64,000 bases of DNA from Stictocephala bisonia. Taxonomy: Eukaryota > Arthropoda > Insecta > Hemiptera > Membracidae. A program made the position numbers and the translations under genes. Position 1 is the first letter of the stretch; each line of letters begins with the position of its first letter. The notes under the pieces are model-generated. The model had not been told where the DNA came from and did not search any database. It was given only the letters and a program-made list of their open reading frames with translations. The stretch is taken from positions 62,001 to 126,000 of the forward strand of contig JAQJVL010000328.1 of the NCBI GenBank assembly GCA_035578905.1, written 5' to 3'. Shown one piece after another: positions 61,097-64,000 of the stretch.

Positions 61097-62231
61097 TCTA
61101 TACCTATAAAAGGCAAATGCCACTGACTCATTCACTCATCGCTGTAACTAAAAACGTACTAAGCCTCGAGGCTGAAATTTTGTAGAATCAAAGGTTTTAT
61201 GTTGTAGATGTGCAATAAGAAGGGGTTTTGAACAAATCCTTAGTAAATCGAAGATGGCAGCCCTTTTGGTGCCAACAATTTAAAATGCCAAAAACAGCGT
61301 TTCTCTAATTGAACAGTGTTTCTCTAAGTGAACGATTCTACAGCAAAACTAACACCAATTTCTGTGCCTGATTTGAGACGATCTACATGTACTTTGGCCC
61401 TATGACTTTTTGCTTTATCTCACCTCCTTCATCCTTAGGTAGAGCTAGATTTTCAATTTGTGCGTGTAAATCAAATTAGTTAATTTACAGCCTCTAAGAG
61501 TAGACTTACAGATTGTTCTAGACTGTGAAACTTTGTTATCTAAGAGAACATACTATATTCAATGGGAAAGTATACAATTTAATCTGAACACATGTATAAC
61601 AAGGTCATAGGACATGGCTAAACATGGCTAGAAACACGATTTGACTAATTCAGAGTCAATTACCGTACTTTGCGCCCTCTAAAAGTAGTATTACCGATTT
61701 GTCTAGACTTTCAAACTTTTTTATGTAAGATAACAGACAGATATCAATCGTTTTAATTTAATTTTAACACATATAGTCAGTTCATCGGACCTGGCTAAAC
61801 ATGACGAGAACCCCGACATTTCATTGATTTAGAGTAAATGCTCGTACTTTACGGCCTCTAAAAGTAGATTTTCAAATTTTTTTACACAATCAAAGTTTGT
61901 AAACTACAAGAAAAGTCTGATTGAAATAGCAATATTACAATATTAATTTGCATACAGCCATAATTACCCTCCTACTTTGCTCCCTCTCAAAGTAGGCTTA
62001 CATTGTTTTACTGTAAAACAAAACTATTGTGCTCGATGTTCATTAAGTTGTAAGTGAACAAAATAATATTGCAAACGTTATAGGTCTAGTCAAAAATATT
62101 TCATATTATAATATATAATTGACTGCAAACTCAAATCTGAATATTCTTGAATATATTGGAATGTTTACTTATATTTTGATTGAGTTTTCAAACTAACTAT
62201 TATGACCGGCGAAGCGGGCGGGTTTAGCTAG
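61097..62231 (+). mobile_element. Complete non-autonomous Helitron
   Basis: Starts TCTATACCTATAAAAGGCAA after A, and ends with hairpin CCG-GCGAAG-CGG then GCGGGTTTAG-CTAG (62228-62231) before T. 5' TC, 3' hairpin + CTRR and insertion between A and T are the Helitron signature. No Rep/helicase coding sequence: 1135 bp that would need an autonomous partner. The interior has about 180-bp diverged repeats (CCTCTAAAAGTAGA near 61492, 61676, 61854, 61979). Confidence 0.8.
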
Positions 62232-62408
62232 TTATTTTTATATAATTCAGTAATTTTAGCCCCAGACAGATGATCAACCTTAACTTGCGCTCCTCAGTCA
62301 ATCTGGTCACACGTGGGAACTTGACGATCCGTTTCAGACTTAAAAATCCACCTTAAGGTCCTTGTAAATGCTTGTCTACAAGGACCTGAACATTGATTTT
62401 TAAATTTG

Positions 62409-62611
62409 AACTCTTTCAATAGAATGTATAATTGCCTAAAGTGATAAGACATTTAAAACATGCTACATTAAACTGTATGACTCTTTCAATATAATGTCTA
62501 ATTGCCTAAAGTGATAAGACATTTAAACCATACTACATTAAATTGTATGACTCAATAGAATGTCTAATTGCCTAAAGTGATAAGACATTTAAAACAGGCT
62601 ACATTAAATTT
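62409..62611. repeat. Three tandem copies of a 66-70-bp unit
   Basis: ATTGCCTAAAGTGATAAGAC starts at 62431, 62501 and 62567, each followed by ATTTAAANCA and CTACATTAAAT. Nearly identical units. Confidence 0.9.
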
Positions 62612-62740
62612 CATAAGAGTCTAGAGTCTATGTCGAAAAGAAGAAAGTTAGATATGCTTGCGTAAGCTTGACGTATTCCATTATTCTTAATTAAGTGGTG
62701 TTCATGGACCAAAACATCCATGAACGCCCACTCCCAGTAC

Positions 62741-62830
62741 CACCGTACGTATATGGGTGGGCGGGTGGGTCAATACCTCCTCCGTACGTGTATGGATGGG
62801 TGGATGGGTCAATACCCGTACGCGTCTTTG
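62741..62830. repeat. Two to three units of the G-rich minisatellite
   Basis: CCACCGTACGTATAT, then GGGTGGGCGGGTGGG (62755-62769), TCAATACC...CCGTACGTGTATGGATGGG. Same unit as 18.2-21.1 kb. A hairpin GTTCATGG/CCATGAAC (62700-62725) is just upstream. Confidence 0.8.
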
Positions 62831-63214
62831 TGTGGCTTGTGCTGGGAATGACGGAGAAGAAAGTGAAGATGATCAAGCCTAAGATCTGTGACAGTAGAAT
62901 CTTTTTATCAAGAATCGTTTTATCTTTTTAGTTACATAACCTTATTTTGTATTTTTTTAGGGTAAGCTATGTTTTTATGTCAATAAACATTTCAGATACT
63001 ATGTAATGTACTTATTTACCTTCATTTCCATCAAATCTCTGTTCTTTTTAAATAAAAAAGTTAATTCGGTCGAAAACACCGATGCGCCCATTCGTGTCTC
63101 TAAAACCCATGCGCCCTCTGGAGGGTTAAAAGTATACAAACTCAATTCACTGAAAAAAAAAAAACTAACAACAATTCTAGTTGTTACGCAACATACATTT
63201 TTAGTTAGTTACAC

Positions 63215-63310
63215 ATAAATAGTGTAGTTCCATGCAAATGTAATGCAGTTTAAAATAGCTCTAGTGGCAAACCTCACCAATTAACCATTTAATGGCACAA
63301 ATAAATGAGT
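63215..63310 (+). repeat. Dispersed repeat family D, copy 4 (partial)
   Basis: ATAGTGTAGTTCCATGCAAA + TGTAATGCAGTTTAAA...GTGGCAAACCTCACCAATTA + ...TGGCACAAAT follows the 4.8-kb copy. Only the central part is kept. Confidence 0.6.
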
Positions 63311-63558
63311 GGAGGCACATTTACCTGAGAAATAATTTTAAGTAAGATTATTATCAAGGATAATATCCTCACTCATTGCATTCCTCGGGGGAAAAACTTT
63401 AAAACGTATTAGGAATCAAATGATTAACAAACAAATTGCTGTTAGTTTGTTTTTCTAACAGTAAAATAGAATATAAATAACTCGACACGTATAAACCTAC
63501 AAACATTCCAGATTTGTACGATAATGGAAGAAAAACTACGAAGAAGAAGCTTAGAAAG

Positions 63559-63810
63559 GTAAACGTCACACAACACAAATTTATTACAATATAAGCATAA
63601 AATGCACAAATATATTACAATACATGTACAAAATGCACAAATATTATGGTGATCGATCACCTTCTTTTGTGAATCCCTCTGGTCTGAGGAAGGTGGGCGT
63701 CGTTCATCGAAATCGATCACCATAATATTTGTGCATTTTGTACTTGTATTGTAATACATCTGTGCATTTTGTGCTTATATTGTAATACATTTGTGTTGTG
63801 TGACGTTTAC
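63559..63810 (+). other. Long palindrome with complete hammerhead-type core in its loop
   Basis: Arms 63559-63657 and 63712-63810 are inverted near-identical (99 bp). The 54-nt loop reads C (63658, in UC after the arm), ACC...GGT (63659-63683, short stem I), CTGAGGA (63684-63690), a GGTG/CATC stem II with one extra A, and GAA (63709-63711) before the A that pairs with T63657. All invariant hammerhead positions (CUGANGA, GAAA, UH) are present. The right half matches the Penelope-like 3' end at 25.4 kb, and Penelope-like elements are known to carry hammerheads. Activity is unproven; the bulged A next to stem II is unusual. Confidence 0.55.
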
Positions 63811-63824
63811 TTGTACTGTCCTTT

Positions 63825-63957
63825 GTTTTGTTTACTAGAATGTTTAAGTTGAGCTAGCCACGATTACTGGAAACAGTGGCTAGTAATTCCTTTATAGTTT
63901 ATGTAAAATGTTTTTATATATTTTTTGAGGAATAAATAAAGTTTATTATTATTATAT
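63825..63957 (+). mobile_element. Probable retroelement 3' end
   Basis: Hairpin TAGCCAC...GTGGCTA (63856-63885) followed by GAGGAATAAATAAAGTTTAT + TATTATTAT, a non-LTR-like polyadenylation signal and (ATT)n tail. It may end the element that includes the hammerhead-type palindrome just upstream. Confidence 0.4.
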
Positions 63958-64000
63958 GTACCAACTCGTATTTTGCTGTAAATGGTAAACTGACGTTATG

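Overview
The window looks like intergenic or heterochromatin-like DNA of an animal, most likely an insect. It is AT-rich with long non-coding stretches and eukaryotic retrotransposon and Helitron relics. It also carries short interstitial runs of CCTAA/TTAGG (28411-28430 and about 33059-33075), the usual insect telomere repeat. A hemipteroid is only a guess. I found no convincing intact host gene, no rRNA gene and no functional tRNA gene. Nearly all open frames of 60-320 codons are chance frames, simple-repeat frames or decayed transposons.

Layout. 0-8 kb: 64-bp, 23-bp and about 160-bp tandem repeats and an inverted repeat with a hammerhead-like core. 8.6-10.2 kb: two foldback structures. 10.2-16.6 kb: mostly unremarkable, with a 160-bp triplication and a small GC-rich island at 16 kb. 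16.6-21.1 kb: a dead reverse transcriptase, then a composite minisatellite block (39-bp units, a dispersed-repeat copy, then about 2.9 kb of G-rich 35/36-bp units with G-quadruplex motifs). 23.9-25.5 kb: RTE-like and Penelope-like relics. 25.7-31.2 kb: a chain of inverted-repeat elements, some nested and one with telomere-type repeats in its loop. 33.4 kb: a weak candidate exon on the minus strand. 34-42.4 kb: an inverted-repeat element, a SINE, a repeat duplicated locally, a retrotransposon 3' end, MITEs and a TE-protein relic. 44.7-49.7 kb: minisatellites and an inverted SINE pair. 49.7-57 kb: RTE-like, Jockey-like and Helitron relics. 57-61 kb: a local duplication, one copy of which holds a 5'-truncated Jockey/CR1-like element. 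61.1-62.2 kb: a complete non-autonomous Helitron. 62.4-64 kb: more tandem repeats and a 99-bp-arm palindrome whose loop matches a hammerhead ribozyme core.

How the parts relate. The coding relics (Penelope GIY-YIG end, several non-LTR RT ends, Helitron helicase) represent the enzyme classes that could have moved or duplicated the many non-autonomous copies here. Nesting gives relative ages: a palindrome inside a TTAA MITE, a SINE inside an inverted-repeat element, a retrotransposon inside one copy of a duplication. The most interesting signals are the hammerhead-compatible fold at 63.6 kb with partial relatives elsewhere, and the G-rich minisatellite whose unit recurs at two other loci. All homology calls were made by eye and from memory of family motifs; no database search was run.
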